DNA of 15,027 nucleotides from an uncultured bacterium (GTDB lineage: Bacteria > Pseudomonadota > Gammaproteobacteria > Burkholderiales > Burkholderiaceae_E). The translations under genes were made by a program, and so were the position numbers. The notes beneath the pieces are model-generated. The model was not told the origin of the DNA and made no database searches. It worked only from the letters and a program-made list of their open reading frames with translations. The number at the start of each line of letters is the position of its first letter. Positions within the stretch are counted from its first letter, which is position 1. The stretch covers positions 1-15,027 of the forward strand of contig CAIPGD010000070.1 of the NCBI GenBank assembly GCA_903864485.1, read 5' to 3'. Of this stretch, positions 14,830 to 15,027 are shown in pieces.

Positions 14830-15027
14830 ATGTCCTGCCTTTTTCCGCGCGTCCTGACCACGCTGATTGCACTCCACTTGACGGTATACGCCCACGCATT
14901 CGAGGCCGGCTGGATGCAGATACAGACCGCAGGCGCGACGCCCGAATCGCCCAAGACGACGGTCGCCCTGTATTACCCGACGATGGCCGCACCACGACCG
15001 ATCGCGATGGGACCCTTCGCGCTTAAC
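14830..15027 (+). CDS. Exported alpha/beta-hydrolase-like protein (dienelactone-hydrolase-like), N-terminal part
   Basis: Sixty-six codons are open to the right edge with no stop. The start ATG has GGGA at 14819-14822, seven bases upstream, and lies 23 bases after the CusF-like gene. The N terminus looks like a Sec signal peptide (hydrophobic 8-20, possible cleavage after AHA at 23). The mature start FEAGWMQIQ followed by VALYYPTMAAPRPIAMGPF resembles the N-terminal strand of predicted dienelactone-hydrolase/PAF-acetylhydrolase-like alpha/beta hydrolases. The nucleophile elbow and catalytic residues lie outside the window, so the family call is tentative. Its link to copper is only positional. 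Confidence 0.6.
   Translation, partial: MSCLFPRVLTTLIALHLTVYAHAFEAGWMQIQTAGATPESPKTTVALYYPTMAAPRPIAMGPFALN

Noticed and set aside
14766..15026. Open frame of 86 codons at the right edge in a different frame from the hydrolase-like gene
   Set aside because: It starts inside the CusF-like gene, is Arg/Asp-rich low-complexity sequence, and competes with a frame that has a signal peptide and a good ribosome-binding site.

Overview
The window looks like chromosomal or island DNA from a Gram-negative proteobacterium, probably beta or gamma. The evidence is a lipoprotein outer-membrane factor, a Tat-exported periplasmic oxidase, Sec signal peptides, dense same-strand operons with ATGA overlaps, and moderately high GC. 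I cannot name a genus from sequence alone. I see no rRNA, tRNA, CRISPR array, transposase or insertion-sequence end. No gene-free stretch exceeds 150 bases.

Region 1 (1-5066, + strand) is a catabolic operon. It holds the 3' end of a branched-chain-type ABC permease (livH), a second permease (livM), an acyl-CoA dehydrogenase, a zinc-free medium-chain dehydrogenase/reductase and an AMP-forming acyl-CoA synthetase. Genes overlap or lie within 32 bases of each other. The logic is uptake of a carboxylic acid, CoA activation and alpha,beta-dehydrogenation. The substrate is not visible. The dehydrogenase carries Asp where the usual catalytic Glu sits.

Region 2 (5091-5663, - strand) is a two-gene unit: a small HNH endonuclease-like protein followed with no spacing by a Trp-rich TIGR02450-type protein. 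It is convergent with region 1. A 148-base intergenic region with two inverted repeats separates it from the divergent region 3.

Region 3 (5812-9499, + strand) encodes a cytoplasmic M14 zinc carboxypeptidase-like enzyme, an exported M28 zinc peptidase starting on the very next base, and a small inner-membrane protein overlapping the M28 gene. This looks like a peptide-degrading unit.

Region 4 (9573-15027, + strand, running off the end) is a copper-handling operon. It encodes a Cu(I) P1B-ATPase with an N-terminal Cys/His metal-binding domain but no HMA domain, a TolC-family lipoprotein, a Tat-exported multicopper oxidase, a CusF-like periplasmic copper chaperone and the start of an exported alpha/beta-hydrolase-like protein. 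The motif spacing of the oxidase points to a two-domain (small-laccase-like) enzyme with a Met-rich C-terminal extension. No RND pump or membrane-fusion protein is present in the window. Together the genes could export cytosolic Cu(I), bind it in the periplasm and oxidise it to Cu(II), with the outer-membrane channel possibly releasing it. Nothing here is clearly a new class of system. The copper cassette's composition, the two-domain oxidase and the Asp-type acyl-CoA dehydrogenase are the points most worth a second look.
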